Origin: Symbiodinium natans
Taxonomy: Eukaryota > Sar > Dinophyceae > Suessiales > Symbiodiniaceae
Assembly: GCA_905221605.1 (NCBI GenBank)
Contig: CAJNDS010002187.1
Span: forward strand, 359,501-423,500
Reading direction: 5' to 3'
DNA: 64,000 nt
Numbering within the stretch: position 1 is the stretch's first letter; the number at the start of each line of letters is the position of its first letter. The notes beneath the pieces were generated by a model. It was not told the origin of the DNA and did not search any database. It saw only the letters and a program-made list of their open reading frames with translations. A program made the position numbers and the translations under genes. Below are positions 43,401 through 55,600 of this stretch, piece by piece.

Positions 43401-46400
43401 TTTAGGGTTTAGGGTTTAGGGTTTAGGGTTTAGGGTTTAGGGTTTAGGGTTTAGGGTTTAGGGTTTAGAGTTTAAGGCCCCAGCCTATAATCCGCCATAA
43501 GGGAACATGCGACATGGGCCCCTTCGCACTTCTGAACCCTGAACCGCGAACCCTGAACCCGAAACCCTAAACCCTAAACCCCAAACCATAAACCCTAAAC
43601 CCTAAACCGCTCAGCGCCTGCTACTACCAATTTGTCTGATGAACGGACCCAAGTTCCCTACCCTGAACCCCAAACCCCAAACCCCAAACCCCAAACCCCA
43701 ACCCTAAACCCTAAACCCTAAATCCTAAACCCTAAACCCCCAAACCCTTTCCTCACTTCCGGTCTCCACAAGCTGCCGAAGCCAAATCCCCAAAGATAGG
43801 TCGGCACTTTTTATATTCTAAGCCCTAAAGCAAGGAAGCTTTCTGTGAGCCTTCAGACGACAGGCCTACACCCTGAATCCTGAGTCCTTAAACCTTTGGG
43901 CCTTGAGTCCTAAACCCCAAGCCATAAACCCTACACCGCCGTCCGGGAGCGACCCTAAATCCTTAAACTCTGAGCCTTAACTACACCGGACATCCCCTGT
44001 TCCCTGCGGCGATTTCTTGAGGTCCTGGATCAGAACTACACAGCACAGTGTGACCTGTGGAGTCTCGGCCCGGGGCTTATCGTTTAGGGTTTCGGGGTTC
44101 AGGGGATTGAAGCCCTAAACCCTAAACCCTAAGCCTTTGGGGTTAGTTGGAGGTCTTGGGGTGTAGAGGGCACAGGGTTTCGAGAAGATGGATACGTTTT
44201 GGAGGGGTGGGGTGGGGGTTGGGGGTGATGGGCTAGGTTTCAGGTCTGCCTGCATTAGGGGTTTAGGGATTTAGGAGTTCAGGGGTTTAGGGTTTATGGT
44301 GGGGTTCCCTTGCAGTTTCATGCAAGCCCTTCTCAAAAGGATACCCCCCAAAGTGACTTAGACTTTGAACAACTCCAAGCCCAAACTGTTTCTTGTTGTC
44401 ATGAAGTCGCGCGCCTGTGGCAGTAAACGTAAACCCTAGACCCCAAACCTGCAAAGCTGCGAACGCTACGGGCCTTCATGATACTGGTCAAGAACTTGGG
44501 TTCTTGATGCCAGTCTAAACCCAAAACCCTAAACCCTAAGCCTTAAACCCGAAACGGCTTTTCAGGTCTCCCTCGGCCTGGAACATGCAACCTTATCAAG
44601 CCCCTCAGCCCTCAACCTGTGAGAAGCCCCACAGCCCCAGAACCCAGGATCCGTACGCAATTCGTCCCCCCGGGTTTAGGGTTTAGGGTTTAGGGTTTAG
44701 GGTTTAGGGTTTAGGGTTTAGGGTCCCCCTCCCCCGAGGTGTGACAGTCTTCATTCTGCTGTTTGGTTACATGCCGTTCTCGGGAAACGAGGCACGAGGG
44801 GCTTCGACTCCCCCAGGCCCTAAACCCTCGTAGCCCACATGTCACTTCCAACCTCAGCCCTCCTTGGAGTTCTGAACCAATTGTAACTGTACTTACCACC
44901 CACTTATAAGCCCCTTTAAGTGCCCTCATGTGGTTAGAAGTACAGTCATAAGTACAGTTATACTTGGTTCATAAGTACCATGAACCTCTAAGTAGGCCTC
45001 AAAAGTGCTAAGACCCTGTACTTATAGCCATATTAGGGCACTTAAGGGGCTTATAAGTGGGGTATACATACAGTCATCATGGGTTAGTAAGTACCATGAA
45101 CCTCCAAGCAGGGCCTTCAGCCGAAGAGGGTGGCTGTGTGGGGCCCCCGAAACCCTGCTAAACCTCAAACACTAAGTCTAAGCCTTCAGCCCTAAGCCCG
45201 AGACCCTAAACCCTAAACCCTAAACCCCAAACTCCAAACCCTAAACCTAAACCCTAACCCTAAACCCTCAACCAAACAACTGTGGCACCTTGGCAGATAG
45301 ATGGTACAGGCATCACCATTTGGGGTACAGGGATCAGGGTCCCCCCCCAAACAGGAAACAATCGCGAACTTTGGTCGGGGAGCTTCTGGGGGAAGTGCTG
45401 CAGATCATTGCTGCGACAGTCCTGGTTGGGGTCGTCCTGGCGCAGCTGCAGCCCATGAGTGTTTAGGGGTTTGTGTTTTCTGGGTTTTGGGTTTAGGTGT
45501 GGGGCATTGAGCTTTTTACTTAAGGTTTGGGGTTGAGGGCATTGCAAGCACCCTGAAACCCTCAACCTGGCTGCTTCTTGTGCCTGCGTCTTCGAGCTCC
45601 CGGTCTTGAATTTCGGGGTTTCCAGGGTGCACGGCCCCTACCAGAGGCCCTAAACGCCCTAAACCCTAAACCCTAAACCCTCAACCCTCAAAAACCCTAA
45701 GCCCCCAAAGAACCTGGCCACAGGACAAGCAGATCTCCGACATCAAGCACGGCCGGTCTGCTGCCGGCGGGTTTAAAGTTTGTCTTTGTGGTGCTTTTCT
45801 GTAACTTTACATCTTGAGCCTTTTTGGGTTTATTGGGTTTCTTAAGAGGGCAGCTAAAAACTAAGTTTATAGCGACCCTGCTAAGAGCAGCCAAGTAGTT
45901 CACGGGCAGTTCTACCTGGGGTACCCTACTACTATTCACCTCATGCTTGGGCTCCAGTACGCACCAAGTACCCATCCTAAACCCAAAACCCTAAACCCTA
46001 AACCCTAAACCCTAAACCCTAAACCCTAAACCCTAAACCCTAAACCCTAAACCTTTAAACCCTAAACCCTAAACCCTAAACCCTAAACCCTAAACCCTAA
46101 ACCCTAAACCCTAAACCCTAAACCCTAAACCCTAAACCCTAAACCCTAAACCCTGAACCCTGAACCCTCAACCCTGCAACCGTGATCCCTGGAGCCATGC
46201 CTTGGTTTCGGGTGCAGGGTGCAACCTAAACCCCCAAAACCCTCATCACATCCAAACGATGGGGTCCTTTGTTGTCGCCCCCCCCCTAAACTACCCCTCC
46301 ACCCAGCTTTCAGCAAGTGCAAGCTTAGGGAACACAATACCAAGACTAAACCCTTCCACCTGGCACAAGCCCCGCCTGCAACTGCCCTGAAGGAGTGCCC

Positions 46401-46606
46401 TGCGGCAGCGCCTCCTTGTGAAAAGTGCGCACGGCTGGAACACCCTCAAGAAATTCTAAACCCCAACTTTGAAAGCCTTCCATCCCAACCCCCGAGTGGC
46501 AGGTTCACGGTGAAACCGCACAAATGGGACAGTGTGGGGGCCCCGGGTGCGGTGGATTCGCTTGTTTGTTCTCTCTCAGTCTCTCTCAGTCTCTTTCGCT
46601 CTCTCA

Positions 46607-46645
<39 letters not shown>

Positions 46646-49600
46646 TCTGCTCAGGTGTCCCACATTGCGCAAGACTTTGTCAAGCGGCTGCTTGTGGTGA
46701 AGCCACAAGCAAGGCCCCAGCTGGTGGGAGTGAGAGTTCGGGTTTAAGGGCCTCTGCACAGACCGAGCCGTTAACGCTTCAGGGTTTAGGGCTTAGGGTT
46801 GATGGCTTCAGGGGCAGGATGGTCTCACCCCTTAGTTCAGGACTGGATTACAGATCTTTCTTTGTTTTCAGACTGAGTTATCATTAGGGCGCTCAGCTGA
46901 GGGTACAGAGCACTTGTGGCTCTCAAATCTCTTCAGCCTGAGGCGTATATCGTGAGCCCCACACCCCTCAAAACTGAAGCCCTCCACCCTAAACCCTAAA
47001 CCCTAAACCCTAAACCCTAAACCCTAAACCCTAAACCCTAAACCCTGAACCCTAAACCCTAAACCCTAAACCCTAAACCCTAAACCCTAAACCCTAAACC
47101 CTAAACCCTAAACTCTCTGACGCTTGGAGATCTGCGGGTGGCCGAAGCTGCCCCAAGAGCGCCCGTCAAACCATCTCACACAGCCCTAAACCCCAGAAAG
47201 CCCTAAACCCTAAACCCTAAACCCTAAACCCTAAACCCTAAGCCCTAAACCCTAAACCCTAAACCTAAACCCTAAACCCTAAGCTCTAAGCCCTAAGCCC
47301 TAAACCCTAAACCCTTCACCCTAAACCCCCACAATCCCTAAGCCCATTACCGTTTCAACCCTGAACCCCGAGCAATGCACATGTTTTTGTTAGCCACAGC
47401 ACCCTTTAGATAGCTCGGTAGATGGATCGATGCTAGAAGTACAACTCAAGAGACTGTGAATCGATTGGTTCTGGGGTTTTGACGATTCAGGTTTCGAGCT
47501 CGGGGGCTGCATGATGCAGGTTAAGAGCCCTACTGCAAGCCTCTTAGCCCCTGCAGCACCGATCGAAGGCTGACGGCGGAGGACGCATTGAAACATGCAT
47601 TCATCGCTGCAGCCCCAGTGTGTAAACCCCTAAACCCCTAAACCCCTGAACCCCTGAACCCCTAAACCCCTCAATCCCTAAACCCCTCAACCCCTCAACC
47701 CCTAAACCCTAAACCCCTAAACCCTAAACCCCGAAACCCCTCAACCCCTAAGCCCTTCAAGCCTAAGTCCTCAGCCCTCAGTCTTGAGTCCTCAGCCCTA
47801 AGCCCTTGCGGGTCCGGATTCCGACAAGTTAGTAAGCAAGGCCAAAAAGTAAACCCCTGAGGCCACAAACTGGGTGTCAGGCTTGTGGGCTTAGGATTAG
47901 GAGGTCTTCAGGGTTTTAGGTGTTAGCGTTTAGGGTTTAGGGTTAGGTTTTAGGGTGGCATCTTCCCTGCAATGTTGAGCTTTGGTTGCACGAACTCAGC
48001 TTGGCACAGGGCACAAAAGCCGGGCACCTCACTTGAATGCCTACCGGCTCGAGGATGACAATCTGGGGTTTAGGGTTTAGGGTTTATAGGGTTTAGGGTT
48101 TAGGGTTTAGGGTTTAGGGTTTAGGGTTTAGGAGCCACATGAACAGTGCAGGTGCTCAAAAAGAAGGTCCAACTAAACCTCGGTCAAGGGTTTATAGGGC
48201 CTGCTTTTTGTTTGGGGACGAGGGTTTATCAAACCCGAAACCCGAAACTCTGAACCCGAAACCCTAAACCCTGAAGAACCCGAAGCCCTAAACCCTACTC
48301 AGAAAAAGGGTTCAGCAGGGCGTGCGGTCAACGGCTTCAGGGCCTATCTAAAGCAGGGTTTGTATGACTGTTTTTGGTGAGTGTATATAAGGTTCCGTTT
48401 CAATATGTATATATTGGGTGTCCTTGTGGGGATACAAGAAATATAAACCCTACTTCATATATGCTTGCACCCCTTGCGCCTTGGACCCCTACTCTCCCAA
48501 AACAGATTCCTAGACCCCAAAAGCCTAAGCCCCAAAGATATAGGTTTAGGGTTTAGGGTTTCGGGTTTAGGGTTTAGGGTTTAGGCTGTAGCTTGGTTGC
48601 CCAGTGGTACCCTTTACCCTTTTTTTTGGTTCTGAGTTTCCCTTAAAAAGGTAACCAGCCCAAAAAAGGCTGTCCTTGTTGTACTATGGTTGCTGGCCCT
48701 AAACGTGTAAATTCCAGGGCGTGCAGGGTTTCGGGGTTTAGGGTTGAGGGAACAAGGTCTAGGGTTAGGGTTAGGGTCTCAGGGCGTTTGGGCTCTCGGG
48801 CTTCGAGCTTAGCTACAAGCAACCAGGCCAAACGAGAGCAGCTTACCAACGACGTCAACAACGAAGTTGCCAGCGCCTTACGGACAAGATCGGTGTGCCC
48901 AGAGCAGTATGCGCCCTTACATCAACCATAGATTGCATGCACACGAGAGCCCTTAAGCCCTAAACCCTCAAAAGCCCTGCAGTTCTCAGCAACCTATATC
49001 CCTAAACCCATAAACCCTTAAAACCCCTTACTTGTAGCAAGGCAGCTGAGTTCAGGGGGTGCTCTTTGCGTTCTGAGGGTGTGGTGGCACTTTGGGATGC
49101 GCTTAGCAGCTTGGCGGATGCCGTGCAGGGCACACACTGCGCCCTGAAGACCTTCGAGCCCTCTTATCATGGGTTCCCCTACTCACCCCCCCCCCCCCCC
49201 CCATACTACCCCCCCTGAAGTTTGCCGGTAATTAAGGTTCTTTAGGGATAGTTGAGGTTATTTAGGGAGAATTAAGCCTATAACACCTCCACCTTAAACC
49301 ACAATTCGGGAAACCCGACACCTTCTCTGCCCTCACACCCATGCCGTAGACCCCAAACCCCAAACTGCTGCACCCTAGACAAGCCCTAAACCCTAAACCC
49401 TAAACCCTAAACCCTAAACCCTAAACCCTAAACCCTAAACCCTAAACCCTAAACCCTAAACCCTAAACCCTAAACCCTAAACCCTAAACCCTAAAAGGGC
49501 CTAAAACCTGCAACCCCTTGGCCTTAGCGCCTTTTCGCAGGTGTCGGCGCTGGTGGATTTTGGCCAGGCGTCCTCCTTCCGACGCGCGTGCCTGTCGATG

Positions 49601-52600
49601 ATGGTACGGCCCTTGGAGAATACTTACAAAGAGACCATAAGGGAACATTATTCGTAATTATTCCGACCCCTATATTCGGGGGTTCGCCCCAAGCCCCCCG
49701 AAACTTGAAGCAGCGAAACGTGGGTTGATTGTGGAGGTTGTTACCGAATACGCAGCAGCGCTCGAAAGCTCTTCACGCCGATGAAACGCCCACAGATCTG
49801 AGCCCAAAAGATCTGGAGCACTTGACGTCCCAAACCTCGAACCCTAAACCCTAAACCCTAAACCCTAAACCCTAAACCCTAAACCCTAAACCCCTAGAGC
49901 CCTGTTAAAGACTCGTGAAGCAGGATGCCCCGCAACTCCCCTAAGCCCCCCAAAAACGCCATGCATTTAGGGTTTAGGGTCCTATGGTTTTGGGTTTTGG
50001 TTTAGGGTTTAGGGTTTCGGGTTGAGGGTTTAGGGTTTAGGAGCCCAAGCCCACAACTTCAATAACTAACCCTGAACCGGGCGGCCCAAAGCCAAGACAA
50101 AAACACCCCTAAACCCTAACACTAAGCGCCACCTACAGCCTCTGATTGTATAGCCCTTAAAGGACGGTTGGCCCGCACCCCTTCCGATTTGGGGGTTTAG
50201 GAGAATAAGGAGCCCTAATATAGATCCCCACATAGTAGGGGTAATAATGACTCCAATAGGGCCCCTCATTTCGGAAACCCCCACTTGCCTGCATTCCCGA
50301 GGCATGGTCCCTCACAAACGAGGAGCGGGCCTCCGTCCGCGAGGCATTCATCCAGATGGATGAGGCTGGACAAGCTGCAACGAAATCCTAGAAACCCTAA
50401 ACCCTGAACCATAAACCCTAAGCCCCAACCAAAAAACCCTAAACCTAAAACCCTAAACCCTTCTAAGGTCAATATCCTGAACCCGAAGCCCTATAAATTC
50501 CGCTCCTTCCGTGGTCTCGCAGCAGAGTTCAGACCCCAAGACTCTCTCGACCAAAGGACACAAAGGAACCCCAAGCCCTAAGCCCTACCCCCTAAGCCCT
50601 AAGCCCTAAGCCCGAAGCCCTAAGCCCTAAGCCCTAAGCCCTAGGCCCTAAACCCTAAACCCTGAACCCTAAGCCGCACAAGACCAAGAACGTGCTGCGG
50701 CAAAGCTTCAAAGAGGAACTGGCTGTGCCAGGTAGCACAGGGTGTTTCGACCGTATCAGATGGATGTGGGCATGATCACAGACTCCTACAAGGTATGGCG
50801 TTTGCCTTAATTGTGCCGAGCAGGATCGTGTCTAGGAATTTGAATACTTTATAGGTTTCAGAGAGCCCGGCAAACCCAGACTAGGGGCTAGTTTTTTAAA
50901 TAGCTTCTGCAATGAGATGCCTTAAAGCTCCCAACCTTGCTGTCTTTGCGCATCTGGCGCCGCCAGGATAAGACGGGCGCAATCAAGATCTGGGAGTTCA
51001 AGAAGGCCTTGTCCGGCCCGAAACCCTGACCCCCAAGCCCTGAAATTAGACCCGAAACCAAGGGTTTAGGGTTTAGGGTTTAGAGCTTAGGGCATAGAGC
51101 TTAGGGTAACCCTAAACATTCAACCCAAGCCGTAAACCCTAAACCCTAAACTGTAAACTTGTTTTAGCTGCAGGTTTTGCTTACGGCCGTGGCCCTCTTC
51201 AGGCGTTAGGGATTCAGCAAGAGTATTCTTACAGAGCGCATGCGGCTTCCGAGGGCACGGGATGCGCTGAACGGGCGGCTGTTGAGGAACATTAGCGAAG
51301 TTGTTGAATGTTTAGGGTTTATGGTTTACGGTTTAGGGTCTAGTGTTTAGGGTTCAGGAGTTTAGATGAAGTTGCAGAAATGCCGAAGCACAGCAAGAAA
51401 CCTACTTGTCCAAACGCAACCTGGGAGAGAGCGGCTTTGGCTCCGCTAACTGCAGCCTATGTCTTGAATCTTAGCACCTCAAGCCCTAAACCCTAAACCC
51501 TTTAAACCCTAAACCCTAAACCCTAAACCCCAAACCCCAAACCCTAAACCCTAAACCCTAAACCCTAAACCCCTAAACCCTAAACCCCAAACCCTAGGAA
51601 GCTGAGGGTCGGGAGCCCCTGAAGCCCGAAGAGATCGCTGGGAGGTTCTCGAAGACAAATGCCGGATCAAGAGCGAGGAGGCGACGAAGATCTTCCAGGC
51701 ACCGATGAAGGGTTTGGGGTTTAGGGTTTAGGGTTTAGGGTTTAGGGTTTGGGGTTTAGGGTTTAGGGTTTAGGGGGGTGAACTGGCGAAGCCTGAGCCC
51801 TTGAGCTGCTAAGCCCTAAACAAGGTGTAGGGCTTCGGGCTTTAGGGCTTCGGGCTTTAGGGCTTTAGGGCTTTCGAGCTTAGGGTTTCGGGCTTTTAGG
51901 GCAAGCCCGAAGATCTCAAGCTTCGTTGAGCCCTTGAGCCCCCAAGAGAATCCCTGACCTTAACGACCAAACCCTAAACCAAACCCTGCACTCCCAAAGC
52001 CTAAACCACACCCTACACCTCCAAGCCCTAAACCCTAACCCCCAAACCCTTCCCTAAACCCCAAAACCCCACACCCCAAACCCTAAACCCCAAATCCCAA
52101 CCCTAAACCCCCCAACCCCCCCCCCAAGCCAGAGATGTCATGGAGCTCGGCCCTTGCCAGGCCCTTGACACGACGCAGACGGATGAAATCCACTACTCGG
52201 AGTTCTTGGCCTGCCACTCAGAGAGCCCGGAGTCTAGGCTTTGAGGTTCCTGGATCCGTACGAAGCCCAAGAAACCCTAAACCCTAAACCCTAAACCCTA
52301 AACCCTAAACCCTAAACCCTAAACCCTAAACCCTAAACCCTAAACCCTAAACCCTAAACCCTAAACCCTAAACCCTAAACCCTAAACCCTAAACCCTAAA
52401 CCCTAAACCCTAAACCTAAACCCTAAACCCTAAACCCTAAACCCTAAACCCCTAGGATATTGGGGAACCTGAGTTCCATTTTCTGTTTTTCCAAATCAAG
52501 CTCGAGTTGCCTTCACACAGGGGGGGGGGGAGTTTCTTGGGATGCTTGCGGGGTTAGGGGTTTAGGGTTTAGGGTTTAGGGTTTAGGGTTTAGGGTTGAG

Positions 52601-55600
52601 GATTTAGGAAGCCCGAAAGCTCTAAGGGTAGTTCCATGCAATCCCTTACCTCCTTTGACAGGGACCATGAGGCTACCCTAAGAAAAGCAAGAAGCAAAGC
52701 GGCAACAACCCTAAACCCTAAATGTCGGGTGAAGCCCCCCATTCCGTACCTGTGGGCAACTTTGAGCTCCAGAATTTGGGCGCTGTCATAAACAAAGTGG
52801 GCATTGAGGACGCGATTGCTGGATTGTGGATTATCCTAAAGTAAGCCCGAGGCCCAGCACTTTACACCCTAAACCCTACACTACACTGTACACCCCAAAC
52901 CCTACACCCGCAAACCCTAAACCCCGAACCCTCAACCCTGAACCCTAAACCCCACAGCTTAAACCCCAAACCCCAAACCCCAAACCCCAAACCCCAAACC
53001 CCAAACCCCAAACCCCAAACCCCCCCAACCCTATCAGAGCCTTGCAAAGAAGGCCGCTATGGTCTCGACGCGGATTGCCCTTCATGACGACCTGCTTCTG
53101 GTGCTTCGGCGGCCCCGAGCCCCCCCTCCCCTCAACTCTAAAACCTATGCCCAAAGCTGCAAGACACGAGAGAACCCGAAGCCCTAAACCCTAAACCCTA
53201 AACCCTAAACTCTAAACTCTAAAACCGTAAACCCTAAACCCTAAACCCTAAACCCTAAACCCTAAACCCTAAACCCTAAACCCTAAACCGATCTAGGCCA
53301 GACCCAAACAGCACCACTGAGTTGATCTTGCTTCACAGTGTCTATACGTTTGAGTACTTAGAAGCTGGGGCTTTAGGGGCTTGAGGGGCTTTAGGGGCTT
53401 GAGGGGCTTTGGGGCCTACACTCTTTTTTTTGGAGTCGCTTCGTTGGTTTGTAGGCGTTGAATCGGGGGCATCCACTCAGGCCCAAAAACCTTAAGCCAA
53501 GTTCTTTTAAGCTCGAAGCCCTAGGACCTCAACCCCAGCGCTAAACCCCTAGCATCTGAACGCTCAAGCCCCAACACCTGGAACAAGACCCCCCCCTTGC
53601 CCCAAAACCCGAAGAAAGCCGAAGATCTCAACCTTCGAGATTGAACACAATCCCGCCCCGAGGCCTCTAAGGGTAGTTTCGTGATCCCTTAGTATGGTCT
53701 CCTTCCTTCTTTAAAGGGTTCTGAAATATGGGCCCCGGGGTTTTATGGGGTATATAAGGGGGTATATAAGGGGTCCCCTTTTAAGGGCCCATATCAAGGG
53801 AATATGTGACTACCCTAAACCTAAGCCCTAAGCCCTGGGCCCCAAACCCTAAACCCTAAGCCCTAAACCCCAAACCCCAAACCCAAAACCCTAAACCCTA
53901 AACCCTAAACTCCAAACCCTAAACCCTAGACCCTAGACCCGAAACCCGAAACCCTAAACCCTAAACCCTAAACCCTAAACCCTAAACCCTAAACCCTAAA
54001 CCCTAAACCCTAAACCCTAAACCCTAAACCCTAAACCCTAGGAAGGTGCCCAAAGCAGCATTTTCGAGGCCACCTTCAAGAGGTTCGACAAGGACAACTC
54101 GGGCAGGATCACGGCGCGATGCCCGGGATCTCTTCAGTTTCTCAGGTTAGCCAGGGCCTCTTTTATGCACCTAAACCCGAAACCCGAAACCCTAATCCCT
54201 AAACCCTAAACCCTGAACCCTAAATCCTAAACCCGAAACCCTAAACCCGAATTCATCTAACCCCCATTTAGGCCTTCAAGACGTGGGCTTGCGGGACCCC
54301 AGGGGGTGATTTTAGGGGTTAAGATTAGACCCCAGCAACATCCACCAACCCCCGAAATGGCCAAAAGCCTCACACGCCTTATCTAGGGCCACGTAGGCCT
54401 TAGGGTCACTTAGGGTTTATGGTTAGGGTTTAGGGTTCTAGACACGATGGCGGGTAAATGATGCAAGATGGCGGGTCGACTTTGTTGAAGCTCAAAGCCA
54501 TCAAAAATTGCAGAATGCCGAAAAATCCCAAAGCACCCGAACCGATGAGGGTTGCCGAAAATGGCGGTACCCTTTTCGGGGGTCCCTTTCAGGGGAGTCT
54601 ATTCTTTTTGGGGTATACAAGGGGGTACCCCCCCCAAATGCCCCAATGAATCCTAAAAAACGAAAAGCCCCAACAGAAATTCTGCCCTACACCCCAAATC
54701 CACTCTACACCTTAAACCCGAATGCCCTAAGCTCAAAGAACCTCTTTCCTCTCTGCCTCCTAGCACCCTCGACCCTACATCCTCAATCTCAAGTCCCCTG
54801 GTCATAACACCGAAGGGCTGAGACGCTACAGGTTTAGGGTTCAACACTTTCTCCCGAAGCCCTGGATTTGTGTAAGTTGCCGGGCCCTCTACTGTTAAAG
54901 TCTTTTGTGCCCTCAATGAGACTGGTGCCCTAAAGCCGAAGCCCCACACAAGCTCGGCAATGGCAAGGTGGAGAACCTACGCGAGGCACAGCCGAAACGT
55001 TGGGCTCGAGTTGTGTCCGTGCAGACCCGAAAACCCGAAAACCCGAAAACCCGAAAACCCGAAAACCCGAAAACCCGAAAACCCGAAAACCCGAAAACCC
55101 GAAAACCCGAAAACCCGAAAACCCGAAACGCTTAACCTTGCATTGCATTGGGGTTTTAGGGGAGCTTGCCAGCGCTGTGGGTGCGACACAGTGTGACCCT
55201 CGCTATGTTGATTATGTATACAGACTACCTAATCCCTTTAGGGTAACCCTGAATATTGAGTATGAAGAGGCTTGTGTAGGGTGTCTGGTTCAGGAGCTGC
55301 GGATCCGTCAACTTACCCTGAAGTATGAAGGGTTTAGGGTTTAGGGTTAAGGGTTAAGGGTTAAGGGTTTAAGGTTTAGGGTTTAGGAGGAGCTGTCCCT
55401 GCGGCCAGGTCCTCGGTGAAACGTTTGAAGGAAACGCTGTCCGACACTCAGTTAAGGCCCATTCGTGGGTCCTATTTCGCCCCCCTCCCTTAAACTAAAC
55501 CCTAAACCCTGAACCCTAAACCCTAAACCCGAAGCCCTAGACCCTAAACCCTAAGCTCCGCAACCCCCCCACCCCAACTGCGCAGGCTTCTGGGTTTAGG

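Noticed and set aside
45801-45812. GGCTCAAGATG on the minus strand as a leader relic
   Set aside because: Only eight leader bases match, preceded by AAAAA; it lies in a CDPK intron with no open gene downstream.
50675-50729. Exon-like KTKNVLRQSFKEELAVP between CDPK exons 23 and 24
   Set aside because: Exons 23 and 24 join in phase into one EF-hand loop, leaving no room for it.
54930-55344. ORFs of KTRKPENPKTRKPENP and GFSGFRVFGF
   Set aside because: Translations of the ACCCGAAA octamer array.
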